Source: Elusimicrobia bacterium GWB2_63_16
GTDB taxonomy: Bacteria; Elusimicrobiota; Elusimicrobia; Elusimicrobiales; UBA9959
Length of the DNA: 64,000 nt
NCBI GenBank assembly: GCA_001799715.1
Contig: MGTZ01000060.1
Span: forward strand, 30,120-94,119
Direction of reading: 5' to 3'
The position numbers and the translations under genes were made by a program. Positions 25,101-32,851 of this stretch are shown one piece after another. The notes under the pieces were generated by a model. The model ran no database searches. It was given only the letters and a program-made list of their open reading frames with translations, and had not been told where the DNA came from. Position 1 is the stretch's first letter, and the number at the start of each line of letters is the position of its first letter.

Positions 25101-27950
25101 GCCTCCTGGGCGGATAGCGGCGTGGAGCTGAACTATAACCGTGCCAACCACCGCACCGTGCTGATGCCCAACGGCAAGATCATGCTCAGCGGCGGCGAAA
25201 TGCGCGGCACGGCCCAGCCCTACTCCGAGAGTTTCGACCCCGACTTCCGCAGCTGGTCCGTACAGGCCAAAGGCTCTGGCCGGACGCACCACACCTCGCT
25301 GATGACCAAGGATAATTTAGTGGTCAACATCGGCGGCTGGGACGGTGGGGAATACCTCAACACGGTAGAGTTCTCCCACTTCAACCACAGCCCCGACAGC
25401 GACGGCCTGGAGGCCGAAACCACGCGCCAGGCCATCATCTCCACCGGCACGGTCTACTTCGACCGCGGCGGGCTCGCCACGCTGCTCAGCGACACCTCCA
25501 ATTTCCACGGCATCACCGAAGCCTCCGGCGGCGGCGCGGCCTCGCTCAACTCCTCTTTCAGCGGCCCGCGCCTCTACATGCAGCAGATCGACAATCCCAG
25601 CGGCTTCATGATAGACCTCTCCACCCGCCTCTACTCCCATTACGGCGGCACCTACGGCGCGACCAACTGGGACAGGACGGTCAGCTCCCTTACCATAGTG
25701 GCGCCGGGCGAGATCGGGGCGCTGCCGCACGGCTGGTACCACATGCGCGTGGCCGCCAACGGCGTCTTCTCCGACGGCCACACGGTGCAGGTTACCATGC
25801 CCCGCCCCTCGGGCCTGCCCTCCGAGCCCGTAGGCCAGGTGCTGGGCACCAGCTCTATCACCTGGACCTGGACCCGCAACACCATCCCCGTAGACGGCGC
25901 GCAGGGCTACGCCATCTACTCGGCCTCCGACAGCGTCTTCATCGCCACCACGGCCTTCGTCGACAGCGTCTCCTACACGCAGACGGGCATGCCGCCCAAC
26001 ACCGAAGCCGCCATCAAGGTCTCCGCCTTCAACATGGGCGGCTACGGCGGCCTGAGCCAGTCCTCCACCTACTATACGCTGGCGGCCGCGCCCTCGGCCC
26101 TGGCGGTAAAAACGGCCAGTTTCGAGACCGCGGAACTGGAATGGAGCGGCAGCGGCAACTCCAACATCACCGCCTACGAGATCTCGATGTCGCCCGTGAA
26201 GACCCCCAAGTTCTCGGACCCGCTGGCCATCTCCACGCCGGTGCCTTTCACCGTGAACTACCTCAGCACCTCCACCGTCCTGCAGACGCTGACCGCGAAC
26301 CAGATGTACGATTTCCGCGTCAGGGCCATGAACGGCGCCGGCCTCACCACGGCCTTCAGCAACTACGCCTCCACGATAACCGTCAGCGGCGTCAACAACT
26401 TCTCCGGCCAGGCGCTCAGCAGTTCCACGATCAACTGGTCCTGGGACGAGGCCATAGGCGCCACCTACTACGAAGTCTACGACATCACCAACGGCACCAG
26501 CTCCGCCGTGATGGTCGGCTCCACCACGCTGATGGCCTATTCCCAGACCGGCCTCTCCGCCAACCGCCGCTATTACGCCGTGGTCGGCGCGGTCAAGACC
26601 ACCGTGGACGGCCCCATACGCGGCCCGTGGTCCCAGGCGCAGGGCGTCTATACGCTTACCGTGCCGCCCGCGCTGCCCGCCAACATCTTCACCGCGGTCA
26701 GCACCGGCACGCTGACCGTTAACTGGATCACCAACGGCAACTCCACCTGGACGGCCTATAACGTGCAGCTCACCACCGGCACCGTGCTGGTCAGCAGCGT
26801 CACCACGGTGCAGGCCGCCGTGACCTTCAACGCCCTCTCGCCCAACATCGCCTACGGCCTGACCCTCACGCCCTACAACGGCGACGGGACCCCCGGGGAC
26901 ACCGTCGACCTGGGCACCAAGTACACCCTGGCCAAGGTGCCTGGCAGCCTCACGGCCGACGAGATCACCATGTCCGGCATCTCCCTGTCCTGGGACACCG
27001 CCGGCAACTCGCCCGAGACCACTTACGAACTGCGCAGCTCCACCAGCGACGTGTTCGCTGACCCCATCGTCACCCACGTGCCGTTCGCTTACCTCAGCAC
27101 GGAGAGCTCGGCCTTCGTCAACGGCCTGCTCACGGCCACTACCTATTACTTCGACGTGGCGGCCCGCAACGGGGAAGGCCTGATCACGGCCCGCAAGCGC
27201 GCCCTGGCCGCCTACACGGTGCCGGGCCCTTCGGGCGCGCCGTCCGGCTCCGTCGGAGGCACCAGCAGCGCCACCGAAGACGTGACCATCTCCGGCACGC
27301 TCCCGAACAACCGCGAAGTGGCGCTGTTCGTCCCGGAAGACTCGTTCCCCGGCTCCACCGCCATAGCGGTCTCCTCCTCCAATCTCAACCCGTGCGGCTA
27401 CCTGGCCGGCGGCCTGATCCCGATAGAGGTGGCCATCTATTCGGAGAACGGCGCCCAGCCCCAGGTCCCGGTCACCCTCACGATCAAGTTCGACCAGGAC
27501 CCTACGCTGGCCAAGAACGACATCATCAACAAGGCCTCCCAGGTGGTGATGGCCCGCTACAACCCGGTCTCGGGCCAGTGCCTGCCGCTGGAGACGCGGG
27601 TTAACATAGGCGAGCGCACGATCACGGCCACGCTCAACCACTTCAGCCTGTTCCAGCTGATGGTGCGCACCGCCGCCACCAGCCTGGCCGCCGTCAGCGT
27701 CTACCCCAACCCGTTCTACGCGAACCGCGGCCAGGGCTTCGTCACCATCGACCGCCTGCCCGCGAACGCCAAGGTGCGCATCTACACCCTGTCGGGCGAT
27801 AAGGTCTGGGAAGGCGCGGCCGGCAGCACCGGCGTGATAATCTGGAAGGGCGTCAACAAGTCCGGCAACCTGGTGGCCAGCGGCATCTACCTGGCCGTCA
27901 TCGATTCCAGCGCCGGCAAGAAAGTCCTGAAACTGGCGGTGGAAAGGTAA
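22185..27950 (+). CDS. Giant secreted Kelch/fibronectin-III protein with type 9-like C-terminal domain
   Basis: The 1,921-residue product has a signal peptide (1-23). A first set of Kelch-type repeats follows (about 25-390: 'HTATLLSDGRVLIAGG', 'HTATVLNNGKIMIAGG'), then a beta-rich insertion, and a second Kelch set (about 670-1070: 'HTATLMPDGNVLVAGG'). Several FN3-like domains start at about 1208 ('SITWTWTRN', 'VNWITNGNSTWTAYN'). A ZU5-like segment (about 1700-1830) comes next, and a sorting domain from 1835: 'VSVYPNPFYANRG', 'VRIYTLSGDKVW' and 'GVNKSGNLVASGIYLAV'. The YPNPF start is typical of type 9 sorting domains. The next gene, 4 bases away, is PorV-like. The protein is probably displayed on the surface as a multi-propeller adhesin or binding platform; ligand unknown. 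Confidence 0.85.
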   Translation: MDFRKVLFLSLLAPALLAPGASAVPLVTRHSHTTTLLADGNILVTGGGTTAGAFTGSAQSYDMAANTFVDWNALDTARSSHTATLLSDGRVLIAGGFTGAAAFTASLEICNPITRICSATGMPSLSVARANHTATLLSNGPNAGKVLICGGQTATNAGTASCDFFNPADNTIDTSAGDLVNDPVMPNLAGHAATLLRGGRVFVTGGKRWTGAAWEYASENMMYDPQTNVWTPVEGLNQGRTGHTATVLNNGKIMIAGGYNGSNWLYCQASDPASLEDECWHIRYSGDPAVLAQDAGTHGFVDGAEFFDQNGGRTVIQEETYGEMPYRAGWHAATLNTSGRVALSGGMGNIVPTFINVTPTLEDTSDIRVARTGNNTGTIVSGSSIIDFRLKFDLSRPVSGRLTDADFFISPAADPDQPSFVVESAKFFLGSANAILDGKPVGLMLGSSNDGYKPGDFDSIVRLNNPAGFVEFETETAEEEGSAASVSNVTFSNSPLGAGAESNVTAGTLTLPLSIDFPNTYRSAVITAVATLESGAMEDGLGQYSITLNEGATSGQFALNQVGACDDLVEKTCPFTGTVVFTGLTGSIVNLTTLEEANTFYSVLSTTGDVTSVSMEISFTADRVTVEDREPSYSFSQSTVVVRSMLFSNRLEYTPAKNEWEALADDKDSDTLSQPVFNHTALLTPAADTLLLGGQNCEDSPAADCLRDVMNFSPATATTAIIPVYAGGTGGEPADLQTGKNLATKRAFHTSTLLPTGHILTCGGSDGAKPLSSCELMDPVSKAWTATGAMTLPRAKHTATLLPNGLVLVTGGITPWGVAISSAEIFYPDTQRWVPTSSMASARQLHTATLMPDGNVLVAGGAVPGNYSNSAEIFIASTSYWVAGGNMAERRSEHTATLLKNGNVLLAGGRNATGPLNSAEIYNYTARTSAATGNMSSARVAHTAVQLRDGNVLAIGGSNGADSLKSSDLFNGASWADSGVELNYNRANHRTVLMPNGKIMLSGGEMRGTAQPYSESFDPDFRSWSVQAKGSGRTHHTSLMTKDNLVVNIGGWDGGEYLNTVEFSHFNHSPDSDGLEAETTRQAIISTGTVYFDRGGLATLLSDTSNFHGITEASGGGAASLNSSFSGPRLYMQQIDNPSGFMIDLSTRLYSHYGGTYGATNWDRTVSSLTIVAPGEIGALPHGWYHMRVAANGVFSDGHTVQVTMPRPSGLPSEPVGQVLGTSSITWTWTRNTIPVDGAQGYAIYSASDSVFIATTAFVDSVSYTQTGMPPNTEAAIKVSAFNMGGYGGLSQSSTYYTLAAAPSALAVKTASFETAELEWSGSGNSNITAYEISMSPVKTPKFSDPLAISTPVPFTVNYLSTSTVLQTLTANQMYDFRVRAMNGAGLTTAFSNYASTITVSGVNNFSGQALSSSTINWSWDEAIGATYYEVYDITNGTSSAVMVGSTTLMAYSQTGLSANRRYYAVVGAVKTTVDGPIRGPWSQAQGVYTLTVPPALPANIFTAVSTGTLTVNWITNGNSTWTAYNVQLTTGTVLVSSVTTVQAAVTFNALSPNIAYGLTLTPYNGDGTPGDTVDLGTKYTLAKVPGSLTADEITMSGISLSWDTAGNSPETTYELRSSTSDVFADPIVTHVPFAYLSTESSAFVNGLLTATTYYFDVAARNGEGLITARKRALAAYTVPGPSGAPSGSVGGTSSATEDVTISGTLPNNREVALFVPEDSFPGSTAIAVSSSNLNPCGYLAGGLIPIEVAIYSENGAQPQVPVTLTIKFDQDPTLAKNDIINKASQVVMARYNPVSGQCLPLETRVNIGERTITATLNHFSLFQLMVRTAATSLAAVSVYPNPFYANRGQGFVTIDRLPANAKVRIYTLSGDKVWEGAAGSTGVIIWKGVNKSGNLVASGIYLAVIDSSAGKKVLKLAVER

Positions 27951-27953
27951 GTT

Positions 27954-28991
27954 ATGAAGGCTGACAACAAAACAGCCCTGGCCGCGGCACTGCTGGCCCT
28001 GACCCTCGCCTCGCCCCTCGCGGCGCTCGAGGACCCCCGCTATTTCTCCGCCAAGTCGGCCGGCACCACCACGGCCGACTTCCTGAACCTGCCCATCGGC
28101 GCCCGCGCGGCCGGCATGGGCGGCGCCTATACCGCCGTCAGCGAAGAGGCCTCCGCCATCTACTGGAATCCGGCCGGCCTGGTCCAGATCCCCAAGCTGT
28201 CCGCTATCTTCATGCGGGCCCAGTACCTCGAGGAGATCAGCTACCAGTACGCCGCCTACGCGCACCGCCTCTCGTACGACTCCGTCATCGCCGGCTCGGT
28301 GATGCTCACCGACATCGGCTCGATAACCGAGACCGACATCTCGGGCAACACGCTGGGCAGCTTCACGCCGCGCGACCAGGTGTTCACGCTGTCCTACAGC
28401 AAGGCCATCCTGGAGTTCTCCGACAAGGACATCGACGTCTCCGTCGGCGTCTCCGCCAAGTACATCAAGTCGCAGATCGTTGACTCGGCCAAGGCCTACG
28501 CCGGCGACATCGGCGTGATGACCTACAATTTCTCCGACATCCCGTACCGCCTGTCCGTAGTCGCCACCAACATGGGCGGCGGCCTGACCTACGACACCGA
28601 GTCCAACCCCATCCCGCTGACGTTCAAGCTGGGCGCGGCGGTCAACCCCTTCCGCAACCTGCTGGTGGCCACGGACGTGGTGCTGCCCAAGCACAACAAG
28701 CCCAGCGTGCGCCTGGGCGCGGAGCTGGCGGCCACCCCGAACGAGCTTACCCGCCTCTGCGTGCGCGCCGGCCTGGACACGCAGAAAATGAGCGACGGCA
28801 TCAGCGGCTTCTCCATGGGCGTGGGCGCCACGCTGCACTTCTTCAGCCTCGACTACGCTTTCGTCCCGATGGGGGAGCTCGGCACCACCCACCGCATCTC
28901 GCTGACCTTCGACTTCCCTTTCCGCAGCCCCATCTTCCAGCGGCGCGACCGCACGATCTTCACCAAGATGAAGGGGATCTCGTTCAAGTAA
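27954..28991 (+). CDS. PorV/PorQ-like (UPF0164) outer-membrane protein
   Basis: The 345-residue product has a signal peptide, then the PorV start signature 'LPIGARAAGMGGAYTAVSEE' and 'AIYWNPAGL'. Strands run to the C-terminus, with 'LDYAFVPMGELGTTHRISL' near the end as in other family members. There is no extra TPR or soluble tail, so this is the shortest of the three PorV-like proteins here. It starts 4 bases after the Kelch gene and is almost certainly co-translated with it. It probably takes part in export or surface attachment of that protein, by analogy with PorV. A terminator follows. Confidence 0.82.
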   Translation: MKADNKTALAAALLALTLASPLAALEDPRYFSAKSAGTTTADFLNLPIGARAAGMGGAYTAVSEEASAIYWNPAGLVQIPKLSAIFMRAQYLEEISYQYAAYAHRLSYDSVIAGSVMLTDIGSITETDISGNTLGSFTPRDQVFTLSYSKAILEFSDKDIDVSVGVSAKYIKSQIVDSAKAYAGDIGVMTYNFSDIPYRLSVVATNMGGGLTYDTESNPIPLTFKLGAAVNPFRNLLVATDVVLPKHNKPSVRLGAELAATPNELTRLCVRAGLDTQKMSDGISGFSMGVGATLHFFSLDYAFVPMGELGTTHRISLTFDFPFRSPIFQRRDRTIFTKMKGISFK

Positions 28992-29016
28992 CCGGAGCCC
29001 GCCCAGGCGGTCCGAC

Positions 29017-29050
29017 CGGAGCCGGGATACCCCCGGCTCCGTTACTTTTA
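29017..29050 (+). terminator. Rho-independent terminator
   Basis: CGGAGCCGGG (29017-29026) pairs with CCCGGCTCCG (29032-29041) around ATACC, followed by TTACTTTTA. It ends the Kelch/PorV unit. Confidence 0.8.
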
Positions 29051-29056
29051 GCCCGG

Positions 29057-29085
29057 TTGACACATAGGGGCAAATAATATAAATT
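29057..29085 (+). promoter_or_regulatory. Promoter of speD-speE
   Basis: A consensus TTGACA (29057-29062) is followed after 17 bases by TAAATT (29080-29085), or after 15 by TATAAA. This leaves a leader of about 10 bases with a purine-rich ribosome site before the ATG. Confidence 0.7.
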
Positions 29086-29100
29086 GGTTAACTGGAAAAA

Positions 29101-29457
29101 ATGATGAAAGCCCTCGGACAGCACCTTATCCTCGAACTTTACGGCTGCGACGAAGCCACCCTGTCTTCCGTGTCTGACGTGCAGGACGCCATGCTCAAGG
29201 CCGCCCGCGCGGCCAACGCCACGATCATAGACTCGATCTTCCACCACTTCAAGCCGTACGGGGTCTCCGGCGTCATAGTGATAGCCGAGTCCCATTTCGC
29301 CATCCATACCTGGCCCGAGCATAAGTACGCCTCGCTCGACCTCTACACCTGCGGCGACAAGACCCGCCCGTGGGAGGCCTTCAAGAAGGTGAAGGCGCTC
29401 TTCAAGGCCACCCATTTCAGCGTGATGAAGATGGAGCGCGGCCTGCTCCCCAAATAA
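29101..29457 (+). CDS. speD: S-adenosylmethionine decarboxylase proenzyme (class 1, bacterial SpeH type)
   Basis: The 118-residue product matches the short bacterial AdoMetDC. It supplies decarboxylated SAM, the aminopropyl donor for spermidine. Self-cleavage should occur before Ser64 in 'AESHFAIHTWPEHKYASLD', making the pyruvoyl group; His69 and Cys84 ('LYTCG') are the usual catalytic partners. The start could be Met1 or Met2, since there are two adjacent ATGs. The stop directly abuts the ATG of the spermidine synthase gene, so the two form one pathway operon. Confidence 0.94.
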   Translation: MMKALGQHLILELYGCDEATLSSVSDVQDAMLKAARAANATIIDSIFHHFKPYGVSGVIVIAESHFAIHTWPEHKYASLDLYTCGDKTRPWEAFKKVKALFKATHFSVMKMERGLLPK

Positions 29458-30435
29458 ATGACCGCCAAGAAAAGAAAATTCGACTGGATCAAGTCCTCGG
29501 GCGGCCTGCTGCCGGGAGGGGACTGGTTCGTGGAGTTCTTCACGCCCGGCGAGCTGCACGCCCACCGCGCGCTCAAGGTGCTCGAGACCTCCTCCACCGC
29601 CTTCCAGGAAGCCGCGCTGATCAAGACCCACACCTTCGGCAAGGTGCTGGTGCTCGACGGCGAGACGCAGTCCAGCCAGTACGACGAGGCCTTCTACCAC
29701 GAGTCGCTGGTCTACCCGGCGCTGCTGGCCCACCGCGCCCCCCGGACGGCGCTGATCCTGGGCGGGGGGGAAGGCGCCACCGCGCGCGACATCCTCAACG
29801 ACCGCGGCATCGAGCGCGTGGTGATGGCGGACATCGACTACAATATCCTGCGCTTCGCCGAGAAGCACCTGGACACCTGGCACCGCGGCTCCTTCTCCGA
29901 CCCGCGCCTGCGCCTGCTGGCCCAGGACGCCAAAAAGTTCGTCTTCAACACCGCGCGGAAGTTCGACCTGGTCTACTCCGACCTGCCGAGCCCGGTGGAG
30001 GGCGGCCCGGCCTACTCCCTCTATACCCTGGAATTCTACCGCCGCATGAAGAAACTCATGGGCCCCGGCTCCGTCTTCACCGTGCAGGCCGGCCCCGGCA
30101 CGCCGCTGCAGTTCGAGCTGCACCCGGCCATCTACAACACCCTGCGCAAGGTCTTCCGCTTCGTGGGCAGCTACTCGGCCTTCATTCCCTCTTACGACAT
30201 GCCGTGGACCTTCCTCTACTGCACCGACGACCCGGCCAAAGCCCCCGCGCGGCTCGACGCCGCGGCGCTGGACCGCGCCGCGGGGCGGCGCCTCAGGCGC
30301 CCGCTGAAATTTTCGGACGGAAGCACCATTACCGGGGCCTTCAGCCTCCCGAAGTATTACCGGGACCGGATCAAGGCCTCGCGCGCCGTCATCACGGAGG
30401 CGCGCCCGATGTTTTTCAGCACTTCGCAGCACTAG
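29458..30435 (+). CDS. speE: Spermidine synthase (polyamine aminopropyltransferase)
   Basis: The 325-residue product has the family's N-terminal strands and a Rossmann methyltransferase-like fold. Visible motifs are 'VLVLDGETQSSQYDEAFYHE', 'ALILGGGEGATARDIL', 'VVMADID' and 'LVYSDLPSPVEGGPAYSLYT'. It transfers the aminopropyl group from decarboxylated SAM to putrescine. The canonical catalytic 'DSTDP' segment reads 'SDLPSP' here, which resembles the thermospermine or branched subset and leaves the exact acceptor uncertain. The gene directly abuts speD. The C-terminal ~50 residues extend beyond the core. Confidence 0.9.
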   Translation: MTAKKRKFDWIKSSGGLLPGGDWFVEFFTPGELHAHRALKVLETSSTAFQEAALIKTHTFGKVLVLDGETQSSQYDEAFYHESLVYPALLAHRAPRTALILGGGEGATARDILNDRGIERVVMADIDYNILRFAEKHLDTWHRGSFSDPRLRLLAQDAKKFVFNTARKFDLVYSDLPSPVEGGPAYSLYTLEFYRRMKKLMGPGSVFTVQAGPGTPLQFELHPAIYNTLRKVFRFVGSYSAFIPSYDMPWTFLYCTDDPAKAPARLDAAALDRAAGRRLRRPLKFSDGSTITGAFSLPKYYRDRIKASRAVITEARPMFFSTSQH

Positions 30436-30467
30436 CAAAGGCCGGGAACGGCCCGGACGGAGACACA

Positions 30468-30968
30468 ATGAAAAAAACGACTAAAGCGGTAAAGAAGACT
30501 GCGCCCCAAAAAGCGGCGCCCAAAAAGGCCGCGGCGAAAAAAGCCCCGGTCAAGGCCGCCCCCAGGAAGCCGGCGCCCGCCCCGGCCCCGGTCAAGAAAG
30601 CGGCCCGGGCCGAAGAGTCCCTGACCAAGACCGAGCTGGCCGAGATCGCGGCCAATCTCAGCGAGATGCGCGTGGACATCGCAAAGAACGTCGAGGACAA
30701 GAAGAACTTCGACATCCTCGAGCCCGAGGTCGGCGATTCCATCGACCAGGCCTCCCAGAGCCTCGACAAGGAGATCCTCTTCGAACTCTCCGACAACGAG
30801 CGCAAGATCCTGCGCGACGTGGACGCCGCGCTGCGCAAGATGGAAAAAGGCACCTACGGCCTCTGCGAACACTGCAAGAAGGCCATAGAGAAGAAGCGCA
30901 TAAAGGCGCTGCCCAGCGCCCGCTACTGCATGGTCTGCCAGAGCGGCTCGGAGCGCAGCGGGTTCTGA
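30468..30968 (+). CDS. DksA/TraR-type zinc-finger protein with Lys/Ala/Pro-rich N-terminal tail
   Basis: I start at the ATG at 30468, after AGACACA, giving 166 residues. Residues 1-45 are a histone-H1-like tail made of Lys, Ala and Pro ('KAAPKKAAAKKAPVKAAP'). The rest matches the DksA/TraR family: a helical hairpin with an acidic turn ('LSDNERKILRDVDAALRKME') and a C-terminal C4 zinc finger, 'YGLCEHCKKAIE' to 'ARYCMVCQ' (CxxC, 17 residues, CxxC). Family members bind the RNA polymerase secondary channel, often with ppGpp. The tail could bind DNA or RNA. It lies 32 bases after speE and before a terminator. Confidence 0.85.
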   Translation: MKKTTKAVKKTAPQKAAPKKAAAKKAPVKAAPRKPAPAPAPVKKAARAEESLTKTELAEIAANLSEMRVDIAKNVEDKKNFDILEPEVGDSIDQASQSLDKEILFELSDNERKILRDVDAALRKMEKGTYGLCEHCKKAIEKKRIKALPSARYCMVCQSGSERSGF

Positions 30969-30989
30969 ACCCCCTCAGGCGCAAAAAGA

Positions 30990-31020
30990 AAAGCCCCGCG
31001 GCTCGCCGCGGGGCTTTCTT
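30990..31020. terminator. Bidirectional terminator between convergent genes
   Basis: AAAGCCCCGCGG (30990-31001) and CCGCGGGGCTTT (31006-31017) form a perfect stem with a CTCG loop. T-rich (CTTCTTTC) on the + side and A-rich (AAAAAGAA) on the other, it can serve both the DksA-like gene and the RDD gene. Confidence 0.85.
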
Positions 31021-31037
31021 CTTTCAGGCGCCCGGCG

Positions 31038-31925
31038 TCACTCCAGCATGGACGGCGCCGGGGCGTCCACGGCGGAAGAGACCTCCACCTCGGTATGGCG
31101 CCAGTTCCGGGCCTTGGCCGTTATGCGGAAGCGGCGCCCGTTGGAAGCTATCACCAGCGTCTCCGGCTGGAGATTCTTGAAGAGTTCGGCGCGCACAGCG
31201 TTCACGTTGCCGGTCAGGTCGGCCAGCTTGCGCAGGTCGTTGGTATAGCGGCCTTCCCGGCGCATGTAGATCAGCTCGAGCGTGGCCAGCTTGGAAATGG
31301 TACGGTGGGCGGCCACGATCTGCCGCTTCTCGGAAGGGGTGATCTTGAGCACGGTGTTGTTGAGCCAGGTACCGGCGAGGATCACCATCAGCCCCCAGGA
31401 CAGGGCCAGCACCAGGCCGTCGCCCCAGTCGCTGCGCTCCTTTATGCTCACCACCCGGCTGCCGGCCACGTAGTCGTGCAGCGCGCGCTTGTTGCCGGTG
31501 AACAGCGCCATCAGGTAGCCGATATTGAAGGTGGCCGAGCTGAGGAAGTAGGCCAGCGCGCGGACGAAGGCCCGGCCGAAGGACAGGTCTCCGCCGTCGG
31601 CGGCCCTGACGCGGATATTCAGCAGCCACTTGCCCACCGTGGCGCGGCCGCCGCTGGAGAAGACGGCCTCGTAGATTATGTAGAGGCCCATCCAGAGAAA
31701 TTTCCACACCCACTCGTTGCCGGTGGTGTAGGGGAAGAGCCCGGCTTTTACGGCCAGCTTCAGCGTGGCGTAGGTCAGCAGCACGAACGGCAGCGCGTCT
31801 ATGACATAGGCCACGAAGCGCTCGTTGAAGCCGGCCGGTACCAGCCCCTCGTCAGCGGGAGCGGCGGCGTCTTCCAGGCCGGGGATCCCCGGCAGCGGCT
31901 TGAATTCCAGATCGTTGTTTTCCAT
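31038..31925 (-). CDS. RDD-family membrane protein
   Basis: This is the only convincing minus-strand gene. The 295-residue product has a soluble N-terminus (about 1-32), then an RDD domain. Conserved Arg and Asp lie in the first helix region ('GFNERFVAYVIDALPFVLL'), and 'GGRATVGKWLLNIRVR' and 'RALHDYVAGSRVV' are typical family blocks. A further membrane helix (about 181-197) and a soluble C-terminal part (about 200-295) with mixed strands and helices follow. RDD proteins are poorly understood; some are implicated in ion transport. A -10-like TATAAT on the minus strand (31956-31951) precedes it. It is divergent from the glutamine amidotransferase gene. Confidence 0.82.
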   Translation of the reverse strand: MENNDLEFKPLPGIPGLEDAAAPADEGLVPAGFNERFVAYVIDALPFVLLTYATLKLAVKAGLFPYTTGNEWVWKFLWMGLYIIYEAVFSSGGRATVGKWLLNIRVRAADGGDLSFGRAFVRALAYFLSSATFNIGYLMALFTGNKRALHDYVAGSRVVSIKERSDWGDGLVLALSWGLMVILAGTWLNNTVLKITPSEKRQIVAAHRTISKLATLELIYMRREGRYTNDLRKLADLTGNVNAVRAELFKNLQPETLVIASNGRRFRITAKARNWRHTEVEVSSAVDAPAPSMLE

Positions 31926-31950
31926 AAGCGTTGTTTACCCCGTTTGAACA

Positions 31951-31973
31951 ATTATATATAAACTTCGCGAAGT
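31951..31973. promoter_or_regulatory. Divergent promoter region with a 12-base palindrome
   Basis: ACTTCGCGAAGT (31962-31973) is a perfect palindrome in the 89-base divergent region. Next to it is the minus-strand -10 of the RDD gene (TATAAT, complement of 31951-31956). It lies where a regulator could act on both genes. Confidence 0.5.
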
Positions 31974-31975
31974 AT

Positions 31976-32005
31976 TTGAACCCCGGCCTCAAAATTGTTT
32001 AAATA
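31976..32005 (+). promoter_or_regulatory. Putative promoter for the glutamine amidotransferase gene
   Basis: TTGAAC (31976-31981), an 18-base spacer and TAAATA (32000-32005) place transcription start only about 2-3 bases before the ATG at 32015, so the mRNA would be nearly leaderless. Confidence 0.45.
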
Positions 32006-32014
32006 TCACATACT

Positions 32015-32851
32015 ATGTGCAGGATAACCGCCATTCTCTCAGTCAGCCCGGCCGCTAACGAAGACGTGCTCTGCGCCGGCCCGAAATCGCTGCTCGCGCA
32101 GGCCGGCGCCGTGGAGGGCCGGTTCCAGGACGACGGCTGGGGCGTGGGCTGCTTCCGCGGCGGCAAGCCCGTCGTGAAAAAGAGCCCCGGCCCCGCGCGT
32201 CTCGAAACCGGCGCTTTCAAGGCCGCCGCCCGGAGCGCGGTCTCCCGCGTGACGCTGGCGCACCTGCGCGAAGCGTCCAACCCGTCGGGCCTGCCCCGGG
32301 CCAGCCTGATCGGCCCGGCCAACACGCAGCCCTTCTCCGCCGGCGGCTTTCTCTTCGCCCACAACGGCACGCTCTTCATCAAGGACGAGATCCGCTCGCT
32401 GCTCGGCGCCTACGCCGGCAAGGTTAAGGGCGCCAACGATTCCGAAGTCCTCTTCTGGCAGGCGGTAAAGATGCTGGACGCCTACGGCGATCCCGCCGTG
32501 GCCCTGCGCATGGCGCTCGACGAGATCCTCACGGTCTGGGTCTCGTGCCGGGACAAGTACCCCGGCAGGAAGGAACCCTATCAGGGCCTTAACCTGTTCC
32601 TGGCCTCCGCGGATTCGCTTACCGTGCTCTGCCACGGCCGGCGGCGGAAAGGGGGGGGCAAGCCCGCGCTGCTCACCCCCGGCTGGGAGGCGGGCAGGAT
32701 AGCCTGGCGGCAGGAGAAGGGGCGCGCGGTGTTCTCCAGCGAGCCGGCCGACGGCCGCCCCGGCTGGAAAAAGATGGACGACCCGTCGGTGGCCTCGGCC
32801 CGCCTGGCCGGCGGCAGGATAAAAATCGGCTTCGAGAGGATAACCTTATGA
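32015..32851 (+). CDS. Class II glutamine amidotransferase-like protein
   Basis: The 278-residue product starts 'MCRITAI', giving Cys2 as the N-terminal nucleophile of the Ntn glutaminase fold. Family motifs follow: 'DDGWGVGCF', 'THL'-like 'LAHLREAS', 'ANTQPFSAGGFLFAHNGTL' and 'NDSEVLFW'. This matches the stand-alone YafJ-type group rather than GlmS or PurF, because no synthetase domain follows. It probably hydrolyses glutamine or a related amide; the true substrate is unknown. The stop overlaps the start of the HEAT-repeat gene (ATGA), so they are co-translated. The start is chosen because Cys must be residue 2. Confidence 0.88.
   Translation: MCRITAILSVSPAANEDVLCAGPKSLLAQAGAVEGRFQDDGWGVGCFRGGKPVVKKSPGPARLETGAFKAAARSAVSRVTLAHLREASNPSGLPRASLIGPANTQPFSAGGFLFAHNGTLFIKDEIRSLLGAYAGKVKGANDSEVLFWQAVKMLDAYGDPAVALRMALDEILTVWVSCRDKYPGRKEPYQGLNLFLASADSLTVLCHGRRRKGGGKPALLTPGWEAGRIAWRQEKGRAVFSSEPADGRPGWKKMDDPSVASARLAGGRIKIGFERITL

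Noticed and set aside
25317-29063. Minus-strand open frame of about 1,250 codons opposite the Kelch and PorV genes
   Set aside because: It crosses two real genes and an intergenic terminator and shows the same low-information Gly/Arg/Val/Asp composition.
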